A DNA stretch of 64,000 nt from assembly GCA_911728455.2 (NCBI GenBank), contig OU452230.1, positions 7,238,512 to 7,302,511 on the forward strand. Reading direction: 5' to 3'. The translations under genes and the position numbers were made by a program. The stretch's first letter is position 1. Each line of letters begins with the position of its first letter. Source of the stretch: Marthasterias glacialis (Eukaryota > Echinodermata > Asteroidea > Forcipulatida > Asteriidae). Shown piece by piece: positions 1-13,400 of this stretch. The notes under the pieces were generated by a model. The model was given only the letters and a program-made list of their open reading frames with translations. It had not been told where the DNA came from and did not search any database.

Positions 1-2098
1 TCAAAAGAAACTTTCACACAATTTTCAAGATCTACACAACTAAACAAATGAGAAAAATCAAAATAATTGAATCATTAAAAAGTTTATTGATGAAAACAAA
101 AATTCTTTTGGTTTACTTTTACAAAGCCTTGTTCATGTGAAAATATGTAATTTGTTGATATAAATAAAAAAGCTTATTACAAAAATAATAAATAAGAAAA
201 AAAACAAAGTCAATAAAAGTAATTAACTGGTGCAAAGTAAACCAAAATAAAAATCTATTTCTAATAAAAAAACCTTTTATTATTGTGACAATATTTGAGC
301 ATCACAAAGAATCAGTTTTTGGGTAAAAAAATAAACATTTTTCTTACAAAAGATTTTTTAATTTTTTTAATCTGAAATATACCTTTCCAATTTGTATTAT
401 TTATTAATTATACTTGTTGAATTTTTTTATTCACCTTTTAATTGTAAAGATTCACTGTTTTCCTACAAACTTGAATGATGTTTTTGTTTGTTAGGACACT
501 AAGCAAAGGATTCTGGAATCAATCACTGTCATTGTTCAGTTTGCCAGAGGCTACCATTAACAAGTCATTCCGTAAAGATCATGAACTCTAAATCAACTAA
601 CTGTAGTCTGAACCTTGGGGGAAAAGAAATTCACATCTCAAAATAATGTCTGATGCCATCATGCCACCACCTACAAGCAAAAAAGACATTCCTCAAAAAT
701 GAATGGCCGGATGATGTCATCACACAACAAAATCCTGTAAAGTTTGATGTGGTCAATCTATTTTTTTTTCTTCCTGTGGGCAATTTTTGCGACGAAATAA
801 TCTCCAGCAGTCACGAAGCAAATATTTGTGCAATCCCTTGACGATAGTAAATGACCCTTCACCACCCTACACTTTCATGCCATCTAAACATCAACCAATG
901 ACGCCGACAGACACCCAGACACGACGCATTATGAGAACGTAATGACATGGAACAGATCACACATCAATGCAGTCTGTCACGACCGTGTAGATTCCAGCTC
1001 TAGAATTACGCATAAGAAATTTCATACAAAAAAACCAAAAACCAAACAAACTTAAATAAATACAAGACGCACCAAAACGTATTTTTTGCTCACATAAAAA
1101 AAACTTATTTGAAAAAAAGTTTGGTAGGTCAAACCATTGAGGAAGTCAAACCAGCTTTGGCCTACTTGGAGAATCTGATGGAATTGGAAACAAAGCTTTG
1201 AAATGAAAACGAAGCCGCTATCCCTGAAGAATAACCGAAACAGCGTGCCATGGCTGGCAAAATGCGAACCAAAACAAATAAACGATCACGACAAACAAAA
1301 ACAAATTATTTCTAATTATGAATCTGGACATCGACAAACAATTCACCTATCGATGTCAAACGAACAATAGTACAGTAAATTGGTAAAGCTTGCATCCTTA
1401 TCGCCAACGTGAATTTTGTTCTGAAATATGTTAAACAAAAAGGTCAAATGAAAACCATCTGCATGGCGGCTGAATTTTTTGTCGTGTACATGCGATCCCG
1501 CGTAGTTGTCAGATGTGTCACCGCGACTCGTTTGGCTGACCTGTCGCGAACGAGCACTTAAATGACACGAATTTTTACATCTACGGTGAGACTTGGCGAA
1601 TCCCGATTCATGCTGTATGTGACGGCACTCAACAAAACCACACTGCTGTGTAATTTCTTTGCCGTCAGTTGTCGCCCAACTAGAGAAAATGTGAAAATAA
1701 ACTCACCGTTGCCATTGTGAAATTCCCAGTGCGATCGGCTCTGTTCCTGGCTGGCCACACGAAGAGTGTATGGGTCGCTCGCCGCGTACACATAACACAC
1801 AGTGTGCTGTGCGTACCCGTCGTGTCTTTGTACACATTCCTTATGACGTTTGACATTGACAACATGCGACACCAAAGTACGCTGGTTCCCGGCCTAGTGC
1901 ATTACAAATTGCGTACAAAATTAATTGTCCACCGCGCGCTGTGTGTGCTCGCCCCGCAGGATTTACATGGCAGCGCGGATATTCAAACTGAAGTTTTCCA
2001 GATTTTTTGCTGTTTAGTGCTGCTGTAAATATGAATGTGTAAAGCTTTTCAGTTTCGAAAGGAAAGTGTGTTCACACGGAAAGGGAGCTCGAGTAGGA
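1..2098. other. Upstream region without a secure gene
   Basis: Bases 1-450 are very AT-rich with nothing recognisable. Two short open stretches after AG dinucleotides look faintly protein-like: from about 495, and 1129-1203 (frame reading TIEEVKPALAYLENL, then TGA). Either could be the last exon of an upstream plus-strand gene but neither is recognised. From about 1450 CpG dinucleotides become more frequent, compatible with a CNTLN promoter near 1.7-2.1 kb, which remains a guess. Confidence 0.3.
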
Positions 2099-3069
2099 GG
2101 TAAGGGAAGTCTTAGTTTGATATTTCTGTTGACACTTTCTCGAAGGGTTTGGGTGCAGTGCCATTTGGAGCTAATTCTGTTTTGCCCGGAAGTGAACTTG
2201 AATTGAAATGGATTGCGCAGGATTGTCGTTGGGAGCTCGGAAATCAGAGGTTTGCTTGGTGTCTGTAAATTTAACGTTATGGATCGTTGTTTTGCAAGAC
2301 AATACGAGATAATTGTTCATTGTTTCTGTTTAACTGTTTGTTGAGTAGGCCCTACAATACAAAAATGTCCTTTTATTTAACATACGCCATAGACGTAGAC
2401 GCGACGCCATGTACGCAGTCAGCAGTGTATTCTAGTTTCTCAGTCGGTGTCAGTCACTGTTTTACTTTTGGTAATTCGGCATTGACGTTGTAAACAAATA
2501 AGTAGTATTAGTAAGACTGCATGCATATAGGCCAGTCAGACTTTTATAAAGTCATTCATGGAGAAATATTTTTTCTTCTCATCCAAATGAGTATAACCAA
2601 ACCGAAGCTGGTAGGGCAAAAAGTTTGGTGTCATAATGGGAATGGGTATTGTAATGTTATTGAAGACAAGGTCAAGGAACCAACAAAGATGGTGGCACTG
2701 GCAGAATGATTGATGAAGCTTAAAGTTAAAGGTCTATAGACCTCATTATGACATCACTATGAGCATTTCGTCTGTTAGTGTTAGTACAGGAACGGGCTGA
2801 GGTCATAAAAGCTACAACGCACGTTTGATGCTGCATTTGACCTCAGAGATGGCGGCGGATGCATAAGGTCTGTTGAACCATGAACTGAGCAAGGACCTGA
2901 GCCTCCCCTGAGGATCGAGAGTGAAAGAGTAGGCCTAACGCCTTATATTAGTGTTAAAATACAGCACAGAGAAAGGAAGCAAAAGTAAATTTCTAAGCAA
3001 AAGACACCTAATAATTGTTAAAATATGCGGCTCTTTTTAGTGATGTTAGTTAAAACATGGAGCTGTTGT

Positions 3070-3195
3070 TAAATTAGTTATCTTCAAGCAAACTTGAATC
3101 CTTGATTCTGATTGGTTGATTTCTAGCAACAACAGTGTGATATTAACCTATTGTTCTGACGCACGGTTCTTACTCTGTGTATTGCGCTATTTTAA
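3070..3195 (-). repeat. MITE-like fragment shared with 24436-24540
   Basis: The reverse complement contains TTAAAATAG-GCAATAC and AGAAC blocks in the same order as plus-strand 24468-24500, showing two diverged copies in opposite orientation. Both also share an ATCTTCAAGC segment. Confidence 0.4.
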
Positions 3196-3429
3196 CCAGT
3201 TGAAAATGGATGACGTGAATACACGCAAATGTTTCCCCTGCCTGGAAATGGAAGCCGTCTTAAGACGCAGCAAACCACAGGTGCAAAGGTTGCTCGGTCA
3301 TTCAACTACATGTATGGAGCGTGCAATGCTTTGTTTCACCCACACAAGGAAAAAAAAGGTTTTATAAATACATGTACTTGCATTTTGTGGCTATTCAGAG
3401 GCAATTTTTTCTGTAATCCCCGATTACAG

Positions 3430-3515
3430 ACCTTTGTTCTTGTTCCAAGAGGAGGATTATGAGACATCGACAGGCTTCCACCATTGTTCATTCATTTTAC
3501 TGCTGCTGAATGGAG
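3430..3515 (+). other. CNTLN: Candidate 5' exon of CNTLN
   Basis: A pyrimidine-containing acceptor ending TTACAG at 3429 and an excellent donor GAG|GTAAGT at 3515/3516 bracket 86 bases. The last six bases are ATG GAG in phase 0, which would join exon 1 to give a protein starting M-E-M-M-S-S-S. A short upstream ORF starts at 3461 and ends at the TGA just before this ATG. Another possible leader exon has a good donor GAG|GTAAGG at about 2099/2100. No transcript evidence is available. Confidence 0.3.
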
Positions 3516-4050
3516 GTAAGTCAGTTTGAGCCGGCAATCGAGCCATGGTTCCATGTTTAGTGCCACTCCTATGCCGTAGGTAATGGCTGATGTTGTGCAA
3601 TTCACGCTGTGTGAATTTGACTTTTTCTCTGTTGAGAAACAAAACGAACGATCCAACATAGGGAATCTTTGTTCTCTTGGCATTGTCAAGTCAGGGTTTC
3701 TTTGTGCCAGCGGTACCCTCAACAAAAAAAGATTCCGGCAATTCCGCCAAAAGAATCCCGCTGGGGGGGATGGGACAAAAAAACAAGAATCCCGCCGGCA
3801 ACTGGTTAAGCTTTGCTGGTCAAGTTTGCTTGAAGAAAAATTTGTTATCAGACACACACTTGTGAAATCACAGAAAAATGTAGCGCTATATTTTTTCGTA
3901 TTCCGCTCACGCTTGTGTGAGAAGGCTGGCTAATTTCTATGAATTAGGAATTTTGGAATGTTTAGGAAATCATGGAGGAAGCGATGGTTTATATTAATTA
4001 AGTTTTATATTAATTAATTTTATTTTTTATTATTATTTTTTTCAAACTAG

Positions 4051-4125
4051 ATGATGTCCTCTTCACAGTTGAGCAAGTTGCAGGCAAAGAACCAGGTTCT
4101 GTCTGAAGAACTAGCACAGTGTCAG
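4051..4125 (+). CDS. CNTLN: CNTLN exon 1 (first secure coding exon)
   Basis: Acceptor TTTTTTTCAAACTAG, then 25 codons (residues 1-25) beginning ATG ATG and ending in phase 0 at donor CAG|GTGAGC. It matches the human segment that ends EELALCQ just before the ADKEFVW block. Exon 1 may begin translation or continue from an upstream exon. Confidence 0.85.
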
Positions 4126-7100
4126 GTGAGCTAAAACTGCATATTATGTAGACTGTTTTTTTCCACAAAACTTGATCAATGTTAGCCTCCTACATGTATG
4201 TCACACCACACCAAGTTGTTTGGACTTCGACATTCTTGGAATGCCTGATTCTGTGGTAAGCACTGGGCCCAATTTCATGGCTCTGCTTACTGCGTCATTC
4301 TGCGCTTACGAGGACCATTGCCACTTATGAGGTTAGCGCCGAATTTCTGCGCTAGCTGTGTAAGCACGAATCCTTAGTTACGTTAACTACGCACGCGCAC
4401 AAGCAAAAATTCCTTGCTTACCCGTGAAATTGGGCCCTGGTTGTTTGGGTTGTATTCCTTCACTTTGGCAATAGAATTTAGAAGGATTTGGGACTGTAAG
4501 TGTGAAGCTTTTTTGTAGACCCATCCATTAAGCCCTGCCCACCATGTGCGTATATTCATCTCTTGATTATCAAGCGAGCATTATACACAAAGATGCATAA
4601 TGCTTTTCTTCAATGCAAATACATTTACCAGAGTGAGGATGAACTGCTCTGGTTGTATTATAAATAAGGGTGTGCAAAACATTGGGAAGATTAATTGAAA
4701 ATATAACATCCAAGAAGGAAATGATTAATAAATTTTTGTTTTTGCCCTCTCCTTTTTCCACAGATGTCCTCCCCCCCCTCTTTTGTCTTTAAATCTGTCT
4801 TGTTCACTAATTAATTTCCCCCCCTTTTTTTTTTCCACCTTTGATTTTGTCTTTTGTGTGTCCAACCTATTGTGGTTAAACCAGACTCTTCCCCCCAAAC
4901 CCCCAACTGTCTCTCTCTTCATTGTTCACCCCTTGCATCTTCTGACTGCTTTCTGCCTCTCTCTTTTCACTTCGCTCCACTTGACTGTTTCTGTTGCTCC
5001 AGTATACTTGTATGTGTGTGTTGTGCATTTATTTGTGGTTGGTAAGCAGTTTGCAACAGCTAATTTTTTCATTGAAAGTATAAATGTTTTCAGATTTACA
5101 CATCATTACTGACATAGTAAAAAGATGGTCATGTCAGTGGAAAATGTTCCTTTAATTGTTTTTTTTTGTGTGCCTCATATGCTGGTTTTTGAAAGAATAA
5201 TGAGTAAAACAGTGAGTTTGGATCTTGTGAATCCGAAATCTGATGTTTGAAAACTGTGTTAATACAGACCCATACAGTGATAGGGTTTTTCACTGTTTTC
5301 TGGTCACTCCGATGACCGATTGAGCGGAAATTTTCACAAATTTGTTGTTTCGTGTCTAAAAATGTTGAGTCACACAAAGTGCGGATAACTGGTCTTTAAC
5401 AAATTTTGCCAATGTTGGCCGCAGGCTTTCATGAGATAATCAGGTTCTTTGTTCTTTCAAATTGTGTTTTAGAAATACAATTTAAAAACGCAGTTTTTTG
5501 TTTTTCCACTGAAGGACACAAGTTACATGTTAACGTGTGTTACATCATTGGTTTCTTGGAGGACTTCATTAATTTCCATGATCTTGTTTTCAATAAACAC
5601 AACATTCAACTAACAAAAACCAGTCCAGTTTTAGTCATAACAATGAAAACCGGTTTATGCTTTCTCAAGGATTTTGTGCAATTTAATATCCCATTCAGTT
5701 GAATATAAACAATGGTAATTTTGAGGTCTTCAAATGCTGTTTTCTGGATTTTGACATTAAGCAAATTTTATGGATGATTGGGACTGCAGAATGAACTTTG
5801 TAATCAGTGAGCTTTCAAACTGAAACTAAAATTGTAGGCCTTTTTTTTTATTTAGGCCTATATTAATTAGGGGGCTAAAAAATTGATTATCAATTCTGTA
5901 CTTTGTCATAAAACCCTATCCCTCCCAAATCCTTCTATATCCTCTATGTCGAAATAAAAGATTTGGAAGGACTGAGGGCTGTAGGCCCAGACATGCCTGA
6001 TAGTAATTTGCTTGTCACTGGGTTAGGCATACCAATCTTATCTAAATCTAAACAATAGTGTCGAGTGACAAACATTACATGTAGGAGCAAGGAGGATATT
6101 GGAGGATTGAGGTCGTCTGTAGACAAGTGGGCCTATTCTAGAAGTAAGGGTTTTAATATGATAGCTTTGTTTGTGGATGAAGCTTCATACCTCATCACAG
6201 GCAAAGGTTTCTGAGGGGAAACCATCATTTTTACAATAAATAAGTGTGCATATTTTGATGACAATCTATGTAGATGCATTTATCAACATGATCAAGGAAC
6301 ACAATCTATGTAACTTTCATTAATATACAACTGACAAACTTTTGTTATGATACAATAGTTGGGAACCAATGTACGTGTAGGCTACATGTAATGCATGTAT
6401 TTTCTCACCCAGCTTTGGTTTGGTAAATAATCATTGAATGAGAATTAAACAATAGAGTGACTGGGCGGTCTAGTGCACCGGACTCAAGGTCTGGTGTTGT
6501 CAGAGTGTGAGTTCGGGTCCAGGTAGGGGTATTTGTGCCCTTGAGCAAGACACTCTAAACCACTAATGCTTTGTCCTTCAGATGGGAGGTAAAGTCGTAA
6601 GTCCTGTGTGTTGTATTTATAAACTTAAAAGAACCCAGTACAGTACACTTATCATAAGGAGAAGGAGTTTACCCTGGTGTTTTTGGCACAGTCTGGCAGC
6701 AATAAGCACCACCTCACCTTGTATCCCTTTCAATGTGTTACATCATGGTTGCTTAAAATCCTAATCTCCACCTGATTTGATACATGTACTTAACAGCCTG
6801 GAGTGTCATTTGTGACAGGCATGGTGCATAAACACTATTTAAAAATTATTATTGTTATTTACATGTACAAGACTGCACTGCATGGTGCTATGCTATACAT
6901 TTTGACACACAGTTACAGTGGTCTTCTTGAGCTACATGTAGCTCTTTTTTTTCCTGGATTATATCGTTCCTAATTCACACATGCTAACGTGGATTAATCA
7001 TTTACACGACATGGATTATTTAATTTCTCTCAGAGCAGTAATCCTTCTTATTGCACTATAGCATTCCTTCCCCAGACAGTGACTTCCTAGGTTTAGCATC

Positions 7101-10100
7101 GTAGCTCTGGGCGTAGTCTGTTTAAAATTGACTTGAAGGGTGTCATGGCTCCTGACTGCATGTCTGACTTACTCTATGACCCCAGAACGGAGTTTGGGAG
7201 ATAGCCAACTCCATTAGTAGTAGCTCTAAATTGAGGCATCTAAGCTGAGCACCATGGTTTTTTTAACCCAAGAACTTTTTAGGAAAGATTTGTATTTGAT
7301 TCTTTCACCTAGTAACAGTTCCTTTTTAGGTATATTCTTTCTTACACACCAATCAACATTTTAAAGTTTCAGCTCCATCCAGCCTTCATAAAAGTATTGT
7401 TTTCAGTGTACGGACATGTACCTGTATATTTGTACTTTTTTTTTGGATTAATTATTTGTTGATATTTCTATGAACACAATGACTACACCGAGATTTACAA
7501 TATCATATCATTATCTTTACACTGAAAACATTTAAACGTCTCTTTAAAAACATTGAGTTTAATATTTGTGACTTCTGTTGTTGTTGGTATGTATGCAGGC
7601 AGACAAAGAGTTTGTGTGGTCATTATGGAAGAGACTTCAGGTGGCCAACCCAGATGTGACTCAGGCAATTAGCTTAGTGGTGCAGCGGTAAGATATTAAA
7701 CGAGATACTAAGCATTACAAACATATACAACTGAACATTTCCTTTTTGTTTCCTGTTCATCCTGTTATTGGTGCTAAGTGTGCTGTTGGATTGTGTGATA
7801 AAATAAATTCATAAACACCCAAGATAGTTTAGGCATTCCTGTTGGATGAAAGGTGGTCACATAACAGGTGTTTACCTGGTATCAGGCTAAACGGCTGATA
7901 AAGACATGGCTGGAGCTGTTTAAGTCCGGATATTTTAGTCTGGTTTCCTGCTTTGATACTCTAACGCTAGAAACCATATAAGAAAAGGCGCAAAGCAGAC
8001 CCATAGTGCAAAGCTGGGCTCCTGAACGTAACATGCAAAAACCATTGCAAACGGAGCAAGGTTTGTTGTGTTGTCCTCTGATTTTGTTTGACATTTTATT
8101 TCTTGACAATAAAAGGGCACTTTGAATGGAAATAAAAGAGAGGTTCAGAACCTTGGCCGTTTAAAACAGTGTCACGGCTCGCCCTCGTCTTATTTCACAT
8201 GGGCCCCAACACTGATGGTTTTAAACGGCCAATTAAGACCTCATCGCCACTTTTTTCTTCCCTTAATAAATAGTTTCAATACTCAGAATTGTTCAGGCAA
8301 GGCACTTTGAGGGAGAGCCTTTTAGTCTGGGATCTCTACAAAAATATTTTTCCAAATTTAGTCTTGCACTATAAAACTGAATCAAAATCTAAAACTTGTT
8401 TTAGTTCAAGTTCACTTGACAGGGATTATAAATGTCAGACTTTCATCCGAATTTAGATATTTTTTTTATGACTGCCTGGTGAAAAAGGTAGCCGTTATTT
8501 TCTTCAGTTACAAAAAAAAAGAATGCTTCTTGATCTACTTCTCTAGCACTGAGGCTACTGATCCCCAGAGCTCTCCTTAGAATCTGTAACTCCAGGGGTT
8601 ATGAAATGGTGGAAATGTCATCATTTCAACATACCTCCTTCAGATTTTGAGCATGGTTTCAGACCTTTTTTGTCAGTGATGACTCTCGCCCCCGAGTCTT
8701 GAGTCGAACTTTTCATTAAAAGATGACAGCTCACACTAGTGCACAAAGAAGGCCTTGATGCAATGAAATCATGGATGTTTTACAATTTGTTAATTGCTTT
8801 TTCAGAGAGAAGGAGAAAGCTGAGCTGAAGGACAGGAAAATTCTTGAGATTTTACAAATCAAAGATGACCGCATTGCAGAACTGGAGAGAGTAAGTTGCT
8901 GTGGAATTACTCTTCTGTTCTAACAATTACTTGTGTTTTGTCACTGTTGCCCATATCGCGCATGAATGTTTACTGCTAGTCAAACACTGTTCAAGAGTGA
9001 GATCCATGTATAAGAAGCCATCGGCCATTATTGAAATAAGCCCAAAATGAAATCAGCCCAACTTGGGACAAATCTACATTTTTGACATTTCAGGCCACGA
9101 ATTTTCATATTTGATAGGGCAAGGTCGTTTTACTTTTGAAGAGGGCACTTCATTTGCAAAATCTTAAAGTCTATGGGAGTGTTTTGAAGGGTCACCACAA
9201 GGCCAAGACCAGAGCATGTAATTTTAGGCATGCGGTTTGCTTTGATGTTAACATGAAGTAAGAACCAGGTCGTAATATTGAATCACCAGTTAATATTAAG
9301 GGAATAAAGGTGTGATGAAGAGGTTTTTAACTATTGTTTAAAACCGATGAGGGGCCTGGCGGCCGATAATTGCCCGAGCCGCAGGCGAGGGCAATTATCG
9401 GCCGCCAGGCCCCTCATAAATACCTTTTCTTACCAAAAAGCATGAAAAAGTAATTTCTGGGCTTCAAAAGTCACGGCTTTCCTTCCTTTTTTTCAAGATG
9501 TTCACATCTAAGTTTTCCCTTGGGGCGCTGAGTTTTCTGTGTCGCGTACGCTTATGCGAGAACATTCGCGTGCCTATCATGCCTGAGCACGTGTGCGCGC
9601 GCGTTACGCAGAAATACACACTACGCTCGTCACACCTACCGGTTTGAAACAGTTTTTACCGTGTCTATATCACTCGTTTAAACATGGCCTCTCAACCAAT
9701 CAGAATGGAGAAACTGTCACAGGTATTTATGAATGTAATTTAAACAAACGGCATTGATTTACCCACAAGCCACATGGGTGCTTGAGTGAATGAGCAAATT
9801 TATCTAGAAAAATAACATTTCATTCTAAAATGGACCCCCCCCCCTTTTTTTTTTAAAGGCAACAGATGTTGTAGATTGTGAAATAAAAAGTCACAGAATG
9901 AAGAGGATGAAATAAAAAAAGTGAGTCACAGAATGAAGAGGATGAAGATGGGAGCTTATGTAGGTTTATATCAGTGATCAGAATAAACTAACAAAGTCAT
10001 CAGCAATTCATATTTAACTGATTGCAATTCACACTCATCAGCTCTTTGGAGTCCACCCCTCCACTTACATGTAGCACAAAGTATTTCCAGCCCTCCCATT

Positions 10101-10452
10101 AAGGATCTTTACAAACAACTACATTTACATGTACATGCATCTCAGTAGTATCCTAAGCGAAGGGGTCCTAGATCTAAGATTCTGAGCAGAGAATATACTT
10201 GTTATCTTTTACTAACCAGAAGCAGAGTTAACATTTTTGAGACCTTACATTTCTGTACAGTTGTTACCACACATCCAAGTATTTTTTATTTTTTATTTTT
10301 TTTTACTTACAAATCTTTTTTTGTAAAATGGTCTGACAAATTAATATGAAACAGAAACTTTGATTTATTTAGAAGTTATCAATAGAACGTCAACTTGGTA
10401 AATATGAGAAATGGTAAGTTCAGGACATGGTCTTTACTATGACCTTCTTGGT

Positions 10453-10490
<38 letters not shown>

Positions 10491-13400
10491 TATTATTTGG
10501 GAGGCTAATCATCCTTACTGGCAGCTGAGAAGCTGAATTGCGAAGGACGCGGCTACACGTGTTCAAGCTGCAGGCATTCAAGGGCGCCTTTGGCAGTCAG
10601 TCACATCAAACCATATATGACCCATGGAGCACAGCCAGAGATCGAAAGTGTTTGGTTTTTCCGGAGGGAGAAAAACTGGATAGCCTGGAGAAAAACCCTT
10701 GTGGCACAGGAGAGAACAACGCACAACTCTACTCACATATGGCCCTAGCCGGGAATCGAACCAGGGACACACTGGTGAGAGGCGAGCGCTTCACACACAC
10801 GCCACCCATGCCATCCACATAAAGAACCTACATTTCCAAAGTGAAAAGAGCAAGGTCAAATTTTGCGTCAGTTGGCAGCCGCTATTGACATTTTGATACA
10901 GGCGGCTGTTATGGTTTCTAAGGTGTTAATTATTCATAGCATCGAAGTGTCATCGCTATACAGTATGAGTCATCTATTGTCTGACAATCAACTCATTTTT
11001 GTTCCTGCAGCTGCTGTCACAAAAACAAGATGAACTTAAAAGCTTTGTTTCAAGGTGAGCATCTTCATTTTCTTCCCTTTTCAATTTATAACTATGTCAA
11101 GCTCCACCAGGCCAGGATTTTCATGTTTCAGAGGCAATTTTTCAAGGGCACTTCCATTGGAAAATTTTAAATTCTTTTGAAAACTTTTAAAGGTTCACCA
11201 GAGTGGCCTCTGGTGGACCTTTCATGTAATTCTGTTTACATTTCCAGTAAAAAGTGTGATTTTAAAACTTTCAAGCGAATGTTGTGATTTGTTTCATAAA
11301 ATTGAAAGGGTTGGAGTGGTATCATTTTTGGAAGTAATCTTCTGTTTAACTGTATCGCTTATTGATTTTGATGGAATGTTCAGGAAATTTGAGATGGATG
11401 ACGACAAGAAAGATCAAAGAAAGGAGAATAGATACCTGAGGGAGCAACAGCAGCAGCTAGAAGAGCTGGTAAGAAAACTGCCAGTAAGGAAAGATAAACA
11501 TTGTAACTTTTAGAGTTTGCCTCTGAATCGTTAGTTGCTCAGGGATCTGGTGTGTTTCCACAAGCTATGATGCTGTCCAAGATAATGTAGAAAACGGACT
11601 ATTCGTACATCCTGATCTTGAAGACAATTGTCCCGGTAAAGATGGTGGGGGTGGGGGTTGGGGGGGATGAGGGATGGATCAGGCCTCGATTGGAGTGGAT
11701 GATAAAGAAATATATGATGTTGATTAAACTGGATTGTTCTATTCTTTCACAGCTTCAGTCTAAGGAAGTTCGGATGAAGAACATTGAAGATATCCACCAG
11801 GAAAAAGTGGACAGGCTGGAGAATGAAAAACAGGGTTAGTTTTGTCTACTTATTTCTTCCCCGGAGATTATATTTTACATTAGTCTAGAAACAGAGGATA
11901 TGTGTATGTGAATAGAATTGGAACTAATCTTTGGGTTCTACTTTGTGACAAGTGAGGGCGCTGTTCTGTATAAGGAAATTTACCGTTAAGAAAGAATACT
12001 GAACTCTGCTGACTTAACAGTCCAATTTGAACCAAACACTCAGTTTCAACAGGATAAACTAGATGTCACTAATGAATAGAAGTCCTTTTACAGCATGTTG
12101 GAGGACTTAGTCATCATGTACATGTTTGTATGTATACATACATTCTCAGTGTGTCACTGATTTTGACTTTGCTCTGTACCTAGAATCTGAGAAGCAGGTC
12201 ACACGTTTGACCCTTGACCATGAGAAAGCCAGGAAGGAAGTAGTGAAGTATCGGGCTGTCAACGAGGATTACAAAAGCCGCATTAAGGTAGATGAACAAA
12301 TGCAACCCAAAATGATTGACATAAAATACTAGATTTAGAACGTAATAAGCGACTAAGGCATGTAAGGGGTTTAATTTTATGAATTTTTGATTCTGTTTTG
12401 ATCGATATTTTGATTGTATAGGATCTGGAGAAAGATATACAAAAGATCTCTGAAACAGCTGAAAAGGTTGTTAGTGAGGTAAGTCATATCAGTATCTGCT
12501 AGAGATAGCAGTCTGGCCCTGTGATAGAACAAATTATAGACCAATTGCGCGACCAATAGTTATATGTCATCACATGACCTGTAGTGGGTACTACGTCATC
12601 TCAGTTGATGGCAAACTACGGTGCAAATTACATGCTGTGACCGACAGAGTCCCACATAAAGTAGGCTTTTTGGTAATAATAACACAGTTACTAAGCCCTT
12701 TTATTAAAGTTGTATGTTGTGACCATGATTTTAATCATACCACTATTTCATAAACTACTAGTATTCTACTACAAGAAAGCTTTATTTTGAGTTATGCACT
12801 ACCGGCATCGGCCAAAGATGTAGCAACCGCCTGTAATTTTGTTTGTAATGTAAATCACTGTAAAAAAATTTTTTTAAAATAAATGAAAATAAAGAAAGCT
12901 AGAAAAGTAGACAAAGAAATCACAAAGTTTTGGAAAGCCTTTTCTATGGATGATTTCAGCTTCAAACTGTGAAATTCTTGAGTTGAAAAGTGTGTGATCG
13001 CGGTCTTCTGGCCTAAACGTTCCGTCGTTCAACTATACCACCACATCGTGAACATATACGTTCCTTGTAGAATTTCCAAGACTTGCTGGAACTTTCTTTA
13101 CTGGCTTATTCAGCCACTCGAAGGTCTCTTGTACAAACAGACAAACTCTGGAATATTTTTCACAGATTTCGAGAAAGAAAAGCCTCAATCGAATACACAA
13201 ATACAACAATCATCATGTACCATACCGCACTTTCCTATGGAGGACGTCATGTTTGTTTACGTTTAATACACACTACAGGTCATGTGACTTGGGTAGTGCA
13301 ATCAGTCTATTGTTATTTATACACAGGGGATCAGCAGACCTTAATGCACATGACGTGACTGCAGTGTGTGCCTAAACGTAGAGAAGGTTGCTTATTGGCC

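Noticed and set aside
653-841. 62-codon ORF upstream of CNTLN
   Set aside because: Low-complexity composition, no homology or splice context recognised.
1558-2028. Overlapping ORFs of about 100 codons on both strands
   Set aside because: Overlapping frames on opposite strands in a CpG-bearing stretch; no recognisable domain. May be promoter or leader sequence.
4725-5112. Plus-strand 109-codon ORF
   Set aside because: Translation of a pyrimidine-rich intronic tract (Phe/Leu/Ser/Pro bias).
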